Shown here: positions 14,220 to 29,200 of the stretch, piece after piece
Numbering within the stretch: the first letter of the stretch is position 1
Layout: each line of letters begins with the position of its first letter
DNA from: Diprion similis
Lineage: Eukaryota; Arthropoda; Insecta; Hymenoptera; Diprionidae
Reading direction: 5' to 3'
DNA: 64,000 bases
Assembly (NCBI RefSeq): GCF_021155765.1
Contig: NC_060112.1
Span: forward strand, 12,214,001 to 12,278,000
The notes under the pieces: generated by a model
Seen by the model: only the letters and a program-made list of their open reading frames with translations
The model's database searches: none
Told to the model about the DNA's origin: nothing
Translations under genes and position numbers: made by a program

Positions 14220-17200
14220 TTAACTGGAATATTTAGACATTTTGATGGAAGAAAGTGAAGCTGGAACGGGATCAAAGGACGTAAGGGAAATGGACGCAGC
14301 TTTCAGAGCCAGTCTCACACAGCTAGTTTCGTCCAATCCCTCCTGGATCCCACGAATTACACCTGCGACTAGGCAGTCTCCGCAACCGCTAACACTGACT
14401 ATTCTTTCCTGACTGTCGGTAGAAAGAGATATTGGAGGATACAGTCGTGTCTGAACTTCGGCACTATCGTGATGTATCAATTGCCTGTCTCCATTGTAAA
14501 ATGGTTCAATCATGTCTGCCTTTCGAGAGACCTGTAGACAGACGGAACAAGTCTTACTTCTCAAGAACTAGGCTTACTGATCTTGGATAAAAGTTTCGTT
14601 TAAGAATCACTCTTTTTCACAACTACTGTCAACTACGTCTAACTATATATCATCGACCTAAACATGAGAAATCAGTTTTGATCATTATTCAAATTTATGG
14701 GCGCTAACTTTAGGTATAAGTAATAACGCCTCTTATTAAGTGAATCATGGAATATCCCATACCAGTAACCCTTGAGAGCCAAGCGTTGTCAGAACAACTG
14801 GAACATGTTGAGCAACCTGTGCTGCAATTTTCATTACTGTCTCCAGATCCAAATTTTCAGAGTTAAGAGGTACAGAAATGTTGAAATATCTTGCAATAGC
14901 GATCAATTCGTTCTGGTTGGGTGAAATGAAGTGAAGACAATTTTTCCAGTAGTCATTAGTTTGAAAAATCTTTGTTGCTTTTCTCAAATCGGTTGGCTCG
15001 TACCAAACTGTAAGAATAAATTAATTAATAGGTAAAAGTTATGTTTCCCCGTGTTTCAGAGAGTCCATTAAAAGGAAAGTTATTTTGCTTTTGGATCGAG
15101 GAGAAAAGAAAACCATTACGCGCTATTTTCTCATACAATTGAAATTTCAAAGTAAGGCTTACCAACAAACCATATCCGGTTGAAAACTGCTTAAGAAAGG
15201 AATCATAGTTAAGATGTTAAGTAGAAAGTGAAAAGGGCGTGAATAAAACACGGCGAAAATATTCATTTCGTTCGAAACTAATAATACTGATACATGATTA
15301 TTCAATCATCGTTTTTCCGCCGACAATTCAATTTCGCTTGAATATAGCTGACATACAGGCTATTAATTTTTTTGCAAATGGCTGACCTGACAAATAAGCA
15401 TGAGTTACAACAGCGTGAAGTAGGCAGTAGTCAGCAAACGCATTGTTGTGAGCATAATCCACCTAACATCAGTCTGCGTGAGTTCGGGCGTCATAAATCA
15501 TCACATTATTAGTAAATAAACGCTGCTAATAATTACTCGCTAAAAGTTATTGTCCCGGAATAATTTTAAAACCATGGGAAAGTCGCGAACGTTAAAAGTG
15601 GCTGCCGTATGCACTGGGCTAGCATTTGCTTTTGTGGTTATTGCATTCACCACGCCCTATTGGCTAGAGACGGATGGTAAATTACCGAACCCAAAGTTCA
15701 TCAGACTCGGTAATTATTTAACAACGTCTATTTATATATGTACATCTAAAGGCAATTTTTTACTTTTCTCTACCTGTTAAATTTTTATCTATCAAAATAT
15801 ATTAGCTATTTGCATGGTTATGTGCGGTCTGGAGGATGCTACGCACGCTTTTCTGCATGAATTTCGATCATCCACCAAAACACTCGTTGCGTACCTTCAA
15901 TACTGTAGAACTGCAAATCGTACACAATATTTGATAATGTAGTCAGCAAGTTAGTATTGGGTGTCTGAATACTCTCTCACCTTTAGGTAACTTCACAGAA
16001 ATCAGCTAAAGGCATAACAATATTTATCAAAATTTGCAAATATTAACAGACAGGGTGTTTAGTATGCAGAGAATTTATGGATTTTAAAAGTTTTTCTGTG
16101 GTATTATGATTATTTAATATTGTTACTTCGATGTGATATTACAGAAATATTTCATCTGATATGCATTGTCTTAATTAGTGACTGCACCAGGTCCATTCCT
16201 CGTAACTGATTACGATAAAGAATACCGTGATAGCCTAGTGATATCCTGTACCAGCTTTGCGGATTTCTGTATTTTACATATTCAATTTATTTGTACAGTT
16301 TTCATTTATGCAAAAACATCATTACGACTCTGGAAATCTTGAGATTCTCGGAGAAATTTTTATTTTTCTGTCATGGAAACACCCTGTTTATGGAAAACAA
16401 AAATGATTTATTTTCAGTAAACATTAAACACATTTATATTTTTATTCAACAATATTTATGTTCCCTGCATTAGTGGTCACAAAATTATTTTGATTGTTGT
16501 TACTTGTAATCCTTTTATTATGTTCTTGACTAATCTCTAGTGATATTTGTGTTTCAGGACTATGGGAGGTGTGTTTCCATAATTTTGAAGATGTAAGGCA
16601 TCTGTACGACACGAGATTTCATAGCTGTTGGTGGATCTTTGAAGAAGAATACTACATAATCCAAGACTTTCTACTACCAGAGTTTTTTGTGGCGACTCAG
16701 TTCTTTTTCACACTTTGTTTTACGTTACTCTTAGTAGGAGGCTTTTTAACATTGATCTGCACATTTGGATCTCGCCGTAACGACAAATACCAACTGATTT
16801 TATGGGCTAATGGAGGTACCCTGACACTGAGTGCTACATTTGCAATAATAGCTGTAATTATCTTTGGAGCTAGAGGCGATGGTCGTGACTGGATGCCTAA
16901 CTGGGAGCATAACGACGTTGGTTGGTCCTATGCCTTAGCAGTGGTTGGAACTGTCCTTCTCTATGTAGGGGGTATCTTGTTCCTGATCGAAGGTAGAAGA
17001 ACCAGAAAACGAGAGCAGAAATCTCTGATGGCGGATCAAAAAACTCACACCACCATCTAATTGTCAGAATATCTACTATTCAGTAATTCATTCCAAAAAG
17101 TAACACAAACCATCCGTTTTATATCCATATTCACTTAAATATTAAAGTTATAAGTTTAAAATGACTGTCCACTACTCCCAGAGTGTATTTTTAATTATAA

Positions 17201-20200
17201 TTATTATCACTTGACAAGACTCTGGCCTATTTACCAAAATTTTAAATTTTGCCACAATTAGGTAGGAATTGCATGACGAAAATGCAAAGGGAATTGTTTA
17301 TTTTTGAACTTCTATCCAACTCTGGTAATTCTTATCTGACACTAGTAAGGAATATAGAAAAGATATTTTCAAACTAGGATCCCAATTCTGATTCAAGGAG
17401 GTTTATGCATGTGAGATTGTTTCGGCTACTTTTAAGTAAAAAAACTGAATTCAGTTACATTATTATTTTCATCATAATTCACAAGTGCGTGAAAAATTAA
17501 AATTTGTCCAAGACTTTTGAATTAAATTGTTGGTAACAATCGAAAAATGGGTGAGATATGGTGAGAAACAATGTCATGAATGCATGCAAAATTTCACTAC
17601 TCATATATTATTCGGAATTCATCTAATTAGAAAAATGTTCACAAGTATTGAAACTATTTCTTCTGCACAACGATTTTGTTCGCCAATTTTTTAGCCTTGC
17701 CTGGAAATATCTACTTTCTCAAAAGACCTTCATTTTACGTATCTCAGTAGTGACACCATTGACGCTGAAAACAGTATTCAAATATTTTAATCACAAAATT
17801 GAGCAGCTTATTATTAGTTAGTTATGGCAACAAAATTTGCTTGTCATGTGTCTATTGCAGAGAATTGGCATTGTATTTATTGGCCTAGTTCAAATCTACC
17901 TCAGAGAATGAGAATACAATACCCTTAATCACACATAACGCATTCTTTTGGACTGTTCAAAATAATGGAAGATGAGTGGACTGGCATACATAATTTCACG
18001 TTTTAGATTTATATTACTAAAGTATCGACATTGAGAGCGGTCGTAAACAAGCTCTTGGTTTTTAAATTTGTTTTATTATAAAATATGTTAGTAACACACA
18101 ATGAATTTGATTATACCATAGTATTAAGAAGGCTCATATGGCTGAAGGGTAGCTATTACTCTGAATATCTCTGGATCTGGCACAGATGAAAATTCGTATT
18201 CTGTCATCCCATGCACTAGGGATAATAACACGATGAATTCGCTATTCAACAATATACATATATGTCTGTGTTAAATAATACAGAATCTCAATAGTATCGC
18301 ATCAAATGTATATAAGTAGAAATGTACCTTTGGATTTATTTTGTACGAAAAATACCTGACTCTATTCCGTCCATTAGTGATAGTGTTTTAGTAATTATAA
18401 TCTTTATACTAACCCATTCTTTGTACTATTATGCATAGACGTTTGCAACGTTGCCTGAAGCGAGTATGAAATTATGTAATTGGAAATTTGAAAATGTACA
18501 ATTATTTTCTAATTCGTTTTGTATCTTTTATAGTATATTTATGAAGAGATCTTATTGTAATAAAAATGTTAACTTATTAAACTCATTAATTGTCGTCAGT
18601 CATATTTACGTAACTATCGACTAGTCACCTGCATTTTCCCATAGAACAAACGAGACAAAGAGTTAGTCAAGACTCAAGGCATTGACAAATGTGATCTCTG
18701 ATCTTAGATTTACGTATTATGCACCTTGCTTGAGATGTTCTATAACCAGCCATACATATACATGTGTCATGCATGCATGTATGAATTCCACATGGCAAAT
18801 GCCGAAGTGAAATGGACATACCCGGTGACCTGCGGAAAATGATCTGATTTTTCGGATATAAAGTATTGAATTTAAGTCACAGCATAATTTTGTTGCATTC
18901 ACAATCCGTTGTACTTTTACCCTAACACAAATTTCTTTTTTCTGCTCAAATTTTATGTTCAAAAGATATTTTTTCAAATTGTCTAGAATGTCTCAAAATA
19001 TGAGTGTTGGCAATGACTATTTTCCAATCTAACAGCAATTGAAAAAAGAAGGTTTGGTCAATTTGATGGAAAATGTGTCGATAATTATTGTGCAATTTAT
19101 CATTTACTAATATATCGTCGAAAGCTAATTAATTTCTTCAAATTTCGCGAATATCAATTAAGTTTTTCATTGTTATTTGAATTCAGTTTTTAGTAATGTG
19201 AGTTACTCGAACTAGACAAAATCCAAGAAGGGCATCAAAATTCAATTGTACAGTACAGTTTGTCAGTTCAGATATATATAAGTTGCGCTCAATTTCAATG
19301 AAACTCGAGTCATATCATAAATAAATTCTCACATTCAAATTTTGAATTGAATTTTCTACTTATTTGTGTGTATCAAAAGTGAAGCTCAATATTTTTAGCA
19401 TAATATTGTGAAGATCAAATAACCCTGGAACGCCTGCAAGCGGTGCTCCTAAGTCAATAAACCAACATGCAATTCATTTCAAACGGACCACCCTATAGAA
19501 GAGTGATTGCAAACATACGGTGAATCGCGTAGCGCGTAACGCGTTGTCACACACATGCAAGCAATCCACTCGCACGGTGTTATTTAAATATCAAGTATGG
19601 CCGCTGACAACGTAAACTGAATGCATCCAGGGCGTGGTTCAGTTGTTCGAAGTCGGGACTGAGTGTTTGGTGTAATTGAAAACCCCTGTATCGAGAACTG
19701 TGTGACTTTTATTTAGTATTTTATAAATAATCAAGTAAACACAGGAACACGATGAGCAACACGTCAAAGAAGAGAAGTTTGTCCGGCAATGTGGGAGTGG
19801 TTGTATTTTTGATAGGGTTAGTGTGCATCTGCGTGAGTTTTGGCACCCCAGCGTGGCTTGTAAGTGATTATCGGATACCTGGAGCACAATTGGATAAACT
19901 AGGCCTATGGACCCACTGTTTCCGATCTCTGGCTAATCCAATAGAGGCTAACCCTCGACGCTATTTTGTCGGATGCAGATGGGTCTACGATCCATTCACA
20001 GCGGGCTACTCGGATATTCGAGGATTCCTTTTGCCTCGTAAGCAATTCTTTTTTAATTCTTTAAATTCAACCTATTCAGATCATCAATTTTTTTTCAATT
20101 ATAGTATCTGTAATATCTTCTTAAGCAAGTATTACAAAAAATACTTGGCAAGAATACAAGACAACGACTAAAGTGAATCTTGCAATTTATAAGGAGAATG

Positions 20201-23200
20201 ATGAACTTTAATCTATCGCACATCCATGACTGTTTAAAATTCGTAACCACTTATGTCTAGGAGTTAATACACATTTCAGTCGCACGGTCATGATGTGAAA
20301 ACATGTAAAAAATTTCACATTCTTCAAATGTATAACAGTACTCTTAACTTAAACATCATTAATCAAAAAGGAAAATTATAGTTCCAACTTGTATCGTTCC
20401 AACGATAAGCCTATATGATGTTATATTGTCAGTAATTTTCAAAAGAAACTTGAACGTTTCATACAGCATGAATCTTAAACTTTTTATTCAACTTATCAGA
20501 CTTTTATTGTATTTGTGGTGATTAATGTATGCTTTGTTGTTGTCATTGCAGCTTTTATGATAGCAACGCAGACCTTCTTTACTCTGGCTTTCTTACTGTC
20601 AGTCGTGTCATTTGGATTGATACTGCTGTTTGCTCTATGCAGTGACCCTGAGCAACGACATTATATTCTGCTGATACAAGTAATTAGCTACCTACTGCTG
20701 ATCGCTGGAATTAGTGGGTGTTTAGCTGTTATTATATTTGCATGCCTTGGCAACACTGACCATTGGATGCCTGGGCATGTGAACAACTTTTTCGGCTGGT
20801 CATTCGGATTAGGTGTTGTTGGCAGTGTCGTTTTGCTAATAGCTAGTACTCTATTCTTTGTCGAAACCAATATTCAAAACAAGAAACGCGAGTATCTTAA
20901 AGAATCCCAAACACGCTTTCAGTTGGAATCTCAGGCTTAAGCTTTGATTGTTTATATTCATAAATAATTGTAAAAAGGACAAGCAACTTCGCGGCAGCTT
21001 TCAGTTTGAGATGGTTTAACCCAGGGTAGACATTTTTTTCTTAGTATAGTATTTATAGATAATGTTTATGAGATTTTATCTCGCTAATACCTCATGGACT
21101 ATTTAGCATCAGTCGACTATTTTTAGATGCAAGAATAGCTGGAAACATACAATGTTACGCAGAAGCTAAACCAATTGCATTTTGTTGGTTGTCGATGTTA
21201 TCTTTAAAAATTCACTGTAACATTGAAAATTATTTTTATTTCTTTCGACGAAGGCAGAGCACTAAGATTCCAGTCAATCTGTAGTGTGAATTTCTTACAA
21301 CTTCTTTTATCAATAGTCACATGTAAGGTAATTTTGGAACAACAAATTTTGACAGGATAGTTTTGAAAACGAACTTGAAATAAACTTGCAGTGCATTACC
21401 TTTGTCTTATTTCAAGAAACAGTTGATAGTGCTGTGATAAATTTTTAAAGGTAATGTTGACAAAAAAATAAAATGGTTCACTTTTGCCTTGTGGTAAGCT
21501 TAGATTGTTCAAATTTGAGTAGTGCGCTTAAAAAAAACTATGTGAAAGAGATTGAGATGACATGAGACAAAGATTCAAAATAGTTGCAATTCAATTTTTG
21601 GATTGACAGATGGGAATTGCATATAAAAAATCATTGTGAAAGTTTGAAGGCCATGAACCATGAGGATTTTTCACTTGAAGTATATCAGATTATACGGTAA
21701 TGTATTATCCAGTATATAAGTATACTATACATTTAGCTCATATTATTAAGTTTTCGTACTGTTCAGGAAAGTTATGAAAGTGAGCCAATTCTAATATAAT
21801 TGAAGATCACATCTTTTGAGTCTGAAATTTTTTTCTGTAGTGTTAACGCACCATGATCAAAGATCATTCCGTCTTAAATATCATCCGTCCGTATGTTAAT
21901 TATTTGTTTATTGTCTGTATCTATAAGATCCGTCCGTAGTTTCGTAAGTATAGAATTAAGCAGTGAAAAGTATTAGCATTTTGTATATGATATACACCTG
22001 TTCTGCATTATCAAATAACTCTAATCTTAGTACAGCTATTGTGCAGGTGATAATCTTATAGAGAACTTAGTCTTTCCATAATGAAGTACCATAGAAGGGC
22101 TATGGCTATATAAAACGATCTTTCTTTATTCCAATCTGTGTAACGAAGTGTAGTTTGCACTCGCGGTGAGTTAAAAAAAAATATGTTATATGCAGCTATG
22201 AAGTTGAGCTTTAATTAATGAAGTAATTCAGATCAAAAACTACAATGAAACTCCATTTCAGTTGAACACATAAATCTTTCATCTTTCTAACTCATCAACA
22301 ACTTATTTTTGGGTTTGTGAAGGAAATGTTACAATTTATGTCTATAGGATCATCACCTTAGAAATCACTAGCACTCTCTGTCCGAATGTAATGCATAAAA
22401 TTAATTTTATACATGTTTGCATTCATGTATACCATGTTATTTTTTACGAATAAAGACATGTATTTACTTCTTTATATGACATAACAATTATGCTATTCAC
22501 AACACCGATATTCTCATTAAAAAAAAAAAAAAACAGTAATATGTAAAGTAGACTGATTCAGGAGAAAGAATATCTTAGGATACATATGGTGTTTCATAAA
22601 AGTGACCTTTGTGGCCGTGCAGATGAAACCGCATTAAAAATTGATTATTAAAGTGCACCTTACCTGGAATGGTAAGTGGGGCAGCTATGCTCAAAACTTC
22701 CAGAATTGTTGCCAATGGTGGATTGCCATCCAGGACTAATATTGCAGCTTTCTCCAGCTGAGAACGATACTTTTGAACAAGGTCTGGGGAAATTGCTTCG
22801 TGAGCTGTCATTTCACCAATTCCGAATTTGCATTCCCCAACAGAATCAAGCACTGCCACATATCTATTGATGAATAAATTGGTAATAAAATCTGAGGTGA
22901 CGTGAAATGTAATAGAAATTGATAGTTACGGGAATTCTCACTTCATACGAATGTGAATAAATTACTATTCTTACCTAGCCGTGTTAACATCTTTTCGTAC
23001 TTCCACCATGCCATCCCTACCCTGGAGGCTTTGTCTTAGAGTCTTTCCCGGATTGTCATCCCCAACAACGGATAATAACTTAGTTTCTTTAACTCCTAAG
23101 TTGATCAAAGCAGCAGCAACATTTCGGCCGACACCCCCACAACTCTCACGGCTCTTTCCGTCGTGGGTTCTTCCATCAAACTGTAATACGAAATATCAGT

Positions 23201-26200
23201 TGACGAGGCATTTTTCATAATTCGTATTAAAAAAAAACTTGATAATTTTTGCGAAGTGTACGGTACAATATAACGTAATTTGGGATGTCACGCAAGCGAA
23301 AATTAATTGAACGGAGTTAAAAACACCTCCATTATGCAATTTACCATTTCAAATTTCTCGAATTTTTGGTCGACTTGTAGATTTGACAATAAGCAATTTC
23401 ATTTTACTTTTTACCTGAATGAAATCATGTTTAATGATTATTTTGGAATTTAATGAAACCTTGTAGAGACAAATGAGATTCAACGTGACTATGAAAAAAT
23501 TCGCGAGTTATATTTTAATTTGTATAATTCTTATTTACGGTAAATTAAATAAGATAAGTGAGATTCTATCTCTCTTTCTTTCATTCAAGCTTACTTAATG
23601 CACATTTTAATTTTCATACAAATTGAAGGTTTTTTCGAATTCAGAGATTATTAGGTATTTTAAAACTATTATAGCTAAATTAGTAAGTATAATGTAAATG
23701 CGTTTGAATTACGAGTAAAGTTCGCTAAATAAAATAGTGTTATTTATTGTTTTAATAAATGTTTCGCATAGTATTGAAGTTCTAGAAAAGTATATGTTTG
23801 TTTTTTATATTCAGGCGGTGCATAATCGAAGGCTTGCATGTCAGCAGAGATTGTCGTGAAATGTAAACAGAGGTTGATATAAGGTTGCAGTCAAACGTAA
23901 TTCTAGGGTCTAGGAAATAACTACGCAGTGTAGATAATGTGTTATGGGTCGGAATAGCGTGCGTTCAACATAGTGGCAAATACATTTTACGTCGGTAGTT
24001 TCGATCCACAATGCCTTCTTTATGAATACATGCGAAAAGAAGATAAAAAAAGACAGAAATTGTACAGCGCGTGGCATGAAGAAGTTTATTGTTCATTCTA
24101 TGAACGTTTCTACTTTATGTCTTGTTTTTTTTTCCTTCAATTTCTAGCCGAATTGAAAATTTATTGGGACGTAAAGTGAATTTTTTTCCAACATAAATAT
24201 CTGATCATGCCCGAAATATTTCGTCCATTAACACAGGTTCGAATTGGCTGAAATGCGCGATGCGCAGAGGCGCACATTTTAGTTATGTTGTCTACCGTCA
24301 AGGCGTATCGCGAGGCCGAATGTCGACAGTTGGGTTGCCTACAGCCAGGCAATAATAATATTCGATATACCAGATTTCGAAATTCATCATTTGAGTAACT
24401 TCTCCCGCATCGCGTCTTCCTCGGCCTTATAGTAAACGAATTACAGAAAGGACATCACAATATGCGCAAAAAATTAAATGTGATAAAAATTAGGTATCGC
24501 TAATGGTACCCAGCCGATTATATTTGTGCAGTTAAAAAGTGCGTACAGCGATCGCGAAGACATCTGTTATTAATCGTTAAAAAATTCAGGTGTAAAGAAA
24601 ACACGCACTCAGAAATATATAATAAGTCGATACTCAATTCAGCTGAGGCCGTTAACAACGTTTCTAGTCAATTGGTTTCTTTAAACTGCACTCAAAACGA
24701 TTCGAGTGGGCGAAATATACAAGGAAATGGTAGACATAACGTGACAACAACGGCTGTGTGGATCACTTTAATTCCACTTCTATTACCAACCGATACGTAA
24801 AACCATCATCTCACGATGCCGATCGATCGCAGTGACCTTTAGATTAATCTACTATTCCAAGGTTAGTGCAAAAAATTAAATACAACCATTATTTAACAAT
24901 GATCTAATACTGCCCCTTAAAAAAGTGTACAATAAACCCAGCCTACAGTAAACATCAACATGTTAAAAATCATGCGGAATAGCAACATTTCTTAATTATA
25001 CGCAGTTATTGTTATCATATATATTTCCGATGCATCGCAAATGCTTGACCAAGGTGTTTGTAGATATATGCACACAGTTGTGTGTATAGTATAATCGAAT
25101 CATCTGAGATGTGCATAAAAATGTCTATAAGAATGTTAATAGTTAATTTGAATACAGTTTTTCTGTTTCAATTTGTCATAATTTTTTCAAATCTTCCCCC
25201 ATTTGTCGAATGCAAAGTAATCTGTAATGTAAATTCAACCATCAAAGGCGTGTAAGTATGTGTTTAACGGTAGTAACGTGGGCGTAAGGATTGCAGGAGG
25301 GCTGGGGCACGCGCGAAACTGTGAAACGATCGATGTGCGCCCTTATATAATTCCCGGGGTACTTTACTTAAAATTTTTCGCCCAGCACGTTGCCGCGTGC
25401 TATAATGCCAATGTTAAAATTGCCTAGTTCAGTCAATGCGTCCGCACGCGGCAGATTTCATCGAGACTAACAAAAACACATATATAAACAATAATTCCTC
25501 CTTCCCTACGCAAATGCGGAGTGCATTGCGCTGGCCTTAATCGTGCATTACTACAAACAAAAAATCGTTACATTTAAAGCAACGTGTATGCAATTGGTAT
25601 TGAACCAACTGAATTTCAGCGAAATTCCAATCCGCGTGCATAACAATCCATGCTATATCTAAAAGCTTTTCTCGCCGATGCTTGAGGGCAGAAGCTTGCG
25701 AACAGTCGTGCGCGGCAGTTTGGCAGTGGTAGAAATCGATAATAGAATAGAATATATTCTAGGTATTGCATACCCCTACAAGAATATTGTTCACTCGAAA
25801 GGATTAAAAATTTATTCTCAATCTCTCGCATTTCTTCGAATTACAATTCAGTCTTTCTAAGGTGTATATTAACATTATATTCCATATAATATTTACATCG
25901 CATCATCCACGATCAGCTGGTTGCGTGACATTTTTCCCAACGATGGTTCTGATTTCTTTGAATCCCACAGGAGATGCACGATTAATGAGGTATATAATAT
26001 AATCATGTATGGGGGGGGGGCGAAAAAGAATTGCACAAGTACGTTTCATGTTTCGGATGACAAGTAGCAATCAGTTTAATTCCAAATGATTTTAGAGCCG
26101 CGATAATAATTTGAAAGAGCTGTACCAGGTATTTAGTAGAGCTGCCAAGTCTTCGCAAGCTTTTATATAATCATTTAGTATTACGTAATAAATGGTATAT

Positions 26201-29200
26201 TTAAATTAACCGGTAATTAGGAACGTCGATAGATTCTTGAACGAGTGATTTATAAAAAAAAAACGAACGTTGTCTTACCGAAGTGTCAAATTACAAAGGA
26301 AAAAAGAAACGAAAACGGGTGAGATTCGAACCGGATTAAAAAATAGTATTCAGTAGTACAATTTTTTAAAAACTTTCCGTTATGATGTTTTAGCTTTAAT
26401 TATTCACTTTAAATAAACAAAAATACACATAAGATTATCGATTTTACTGAGTTAGGGTGTTTAGAATTTGAGATTTCAAACTTGTGATGTTTATCAACAA
26501 AAGCATATCAAATTAATTGTTCAAAATAAAAACAGATTCATGGTATATTCATTTCGTAGTAGTTGAAATACGCTTATAGCCTATGATTAGAAATCACACG
26601 AGGAGCTGTTTAGTTATAACAACAAAGTAATAATGGAAATATTACTTTTACAAGCTGATTAACAGACAATCTTTGAGCAGTCAATTGAGATAAGATGTTC
26701 ATACTTTTTTCTCAGCTGCCAATGCAGATAAATGGCACCTTGTATTATGAGAAATTTCACCAGTATTACAGTCAAACTCCCATGAACTCAAATTTTTAGC
26801 ACACTGTATTCTAAAAAATTATAATATCTCTTCAGATGATTATAGAGAATTGCATACCTATTGCAAAGCTATGAGTTGATATTGCATGCAGGAGAGCAGA
26901 AAGGTTTGATTTGAATGATTTACTAAGTAGAAAGATATTATTTTATTGAAAACGGCACTATTTTCGCAAATGTATGATTAAAGCTTGTGTGAGGTTGCGT
27001 TTCTACTGGGATAGAGTTTTGAGACTAGCTACAAACATGGAAGAATCTTGCATAGATGTATTGTGTAAGTGCTACATACGCTGCCTTGAAAATTCTGAAG
27101 ATTCTTGGTAGAATGGAAGATGATTCTAGAAAATTTCAAAAATTTTCAATTTCTGTGTATGGAATTGTTGCAGAATGCACCTGTACCAAAACTTGAAACA
27201 AAAGGACCTGGAGGTGGGTACAGGCAACCTTACGCTGTCAGCAGTAATCGAGTGACCTTGAATCGAGGAATAAGGCTGTCCGAAGATAAAGTGAAATAAG
27301 GGAGGATTGATAGTATGACGGTGATGCTGCTGCAACGCTCCGCGACGCCGCAATCAACGCACAGCCAGAATAACAACAATAACAATAGCACCAAACCACC
27401 GTTTTTATTCCTGTTAGAACAAGGCGCAGCAGAGCAAAGAAGTAACATAAACAACAATAACAAAAGTGCCACGATTAACCGCAACAACAGTGTAGTCATT
27501 GGTAACTTAACAGCTGCCTCGTCACAAAATAGAAACATCGGGGGTGGTGACTTGGGAGGCAGCATCGGTGTTGCAGGTGGTCAAATTCCAGGCGAGGACA
27601 TCGCGATGCGATATTATCGACTCTGGATCTATGCCTGCAATGTTGTCCTCCTAGGAAGTGCTCTCGGCTTTGTTGCCGCCGGCGCACGAACCCTAATCTT
27701 TTCTGGAGATACAAGACGCCGCCTAGTCCCTGGTGTACCAGGACTCTTTGACCCGACCACCCTCTACGCTGTGCTTGCACTTGTGGCACAATTGGGCCTT
27801 GTACAGTTGCTCGGTTGCGTGGCAGCCCGAAGACTGAGTGCCCGTCTCCTAAACGCCTACTGGTTCTTGCTCCTAGCTCTTTTGTTTGGCGACGCTGTTG
27901 TAGGAGTCGCCTGGGTCTTCCGTTTTGAGAAAATGCGGGCTGAGCTGCGACCAACTCTTAGACTTCGACTGCAGACAGAATATGGAAAGGAAACACGGTT
28001 CAGCGAACAATGGGACAGACTTCAGAGAGAATTTGGTTGCTGTGGTGTCACTGGACCACGAGATTTCACATCTCGATGGCCACAGAGTTGTTGTTTTGCG
28101 ATCGCAAACATGAGTGACACTTGTCAGCAGCCTTATTCAAAAGGATGCGACGAATCATTGCTCCGCTGGCTGAGGAGAACTGCTGATTTACTCTTCGTAC
28201 TTGGGTTCTGTGTCATTGCTTTTACCAAGCTCTGCTTTCTTGGTATTTTGCGATATGAAATTCGCGAAATGATACAGAAGATACGGCTTCTTCGTGAACC
28301 TCCACCGCCTCCAACACCGTTCGCACAACCTCTAGCTCAAATTGTTCCTGATCCAACTAACAATAATGGAAGTATTCTACGCCGCACAACTTTGCAACCA
28401 ACTACTGCTAGCTCTGGTAAGTCCTATGAAAAAGGTAGTTTGACATCAATTACAATGATTGGAAGTTGCATTAATTTGAGACAAATTGTTTTCTGTGAAT
28501 GTGAAGATCAGCTGTTGAAAAACAAAACCAAACGTCTTAAAGTATGCTTAGCTGGATTGTGAAGAAATCAAGTTTTGGTATACTGGTTCTAATCCTACAC
28601 CAAAACACTATGTTGAATTTGATGGAAATGTACACAGAAAGTTAGAATATTCTAAAAAAAAAATATGTGAAAAATGTAGAAATGACTGCAAATTTACAGA
28701 CACTTTTATCTCTGTTTTTATTTTTATTTTTTTGCCCTACAGAATTTCGATTCACAAACTTATGCAGAGATATTAATTACAGAGTTACCAAGGCACATCT
28801 GCGAGGAAAATTTGCATCAAGACATGCAAGAATTAATATCGTTAGATACAGCAGGATTCCTGTGAACTCAAAAATTAAACGTTCAAACTGTGTACCAGAT
28901 ATTGTAGATGATTTTTTTAACAGTCCTAGCCCTGACACTAAAAAAGTCATATTCGTGCTCCGTTTGCTTTGAATAAAAACCTAATAAACTTATTACAGGA
29001 AATGCAACGCTGTTGTTACAGCCTGACGAATGTGGAGGTGGAAGACATCCCTTACTGGCGCATGCCCTGCAAGACGGGGGTGCAGATAGTGATACAAATA
29101 GTCATTGTGCTCTGATACTTGAAGAAACAAGTCCTTCACCTGCGAATCACAACTGTACATCAAAAGAAAAAAGCAACGGAAATAACAATTATGAAATGCG

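Larger units (their letters stand above)
23181..27314. other. Host intron 5 upstream of the tetraspanin gene
   Basis: 4.1 kb without a supportable exon of the host gene. It contains a local CpG-rich island near 25265-25460 with a candidate core promoter, a run of 10 G at 26011-26020, and a likely splice acceptor ending at 27172 that would open the tetraspanin exon. Short open frames here (for example 23973-24179) resemble nothing known. Confidence 0.5.

Noticed and set aside
16177-16250. Stretch after a TTAG reading [12 protein letters not shown], similar to the WLVSDY segment of claudin copy 2, as a possible missed exon of copy 1
   Set aside because: Exons 1 and 2 of copy 1 already join directly in frame at G|LW; no matching donor keeps the frame. 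Probably chance or a worn relic.
26318-26332. GGTGAGATTCGAACC resembling the T-psi-C arm of a minus-strand tRNA
   Set aside because: The bases flanking the TTCGAAT loop do not pair, and no acceptor, D or anticodon arm can be found around it.
27105-27299. Open frame directly before the tetraspanin ATG
   Set aside because: Different frame, crosses a likely splice acceptor at 27172, and ends at the TAA that bounds the tetraspanin frame; best read as 5' UTR.
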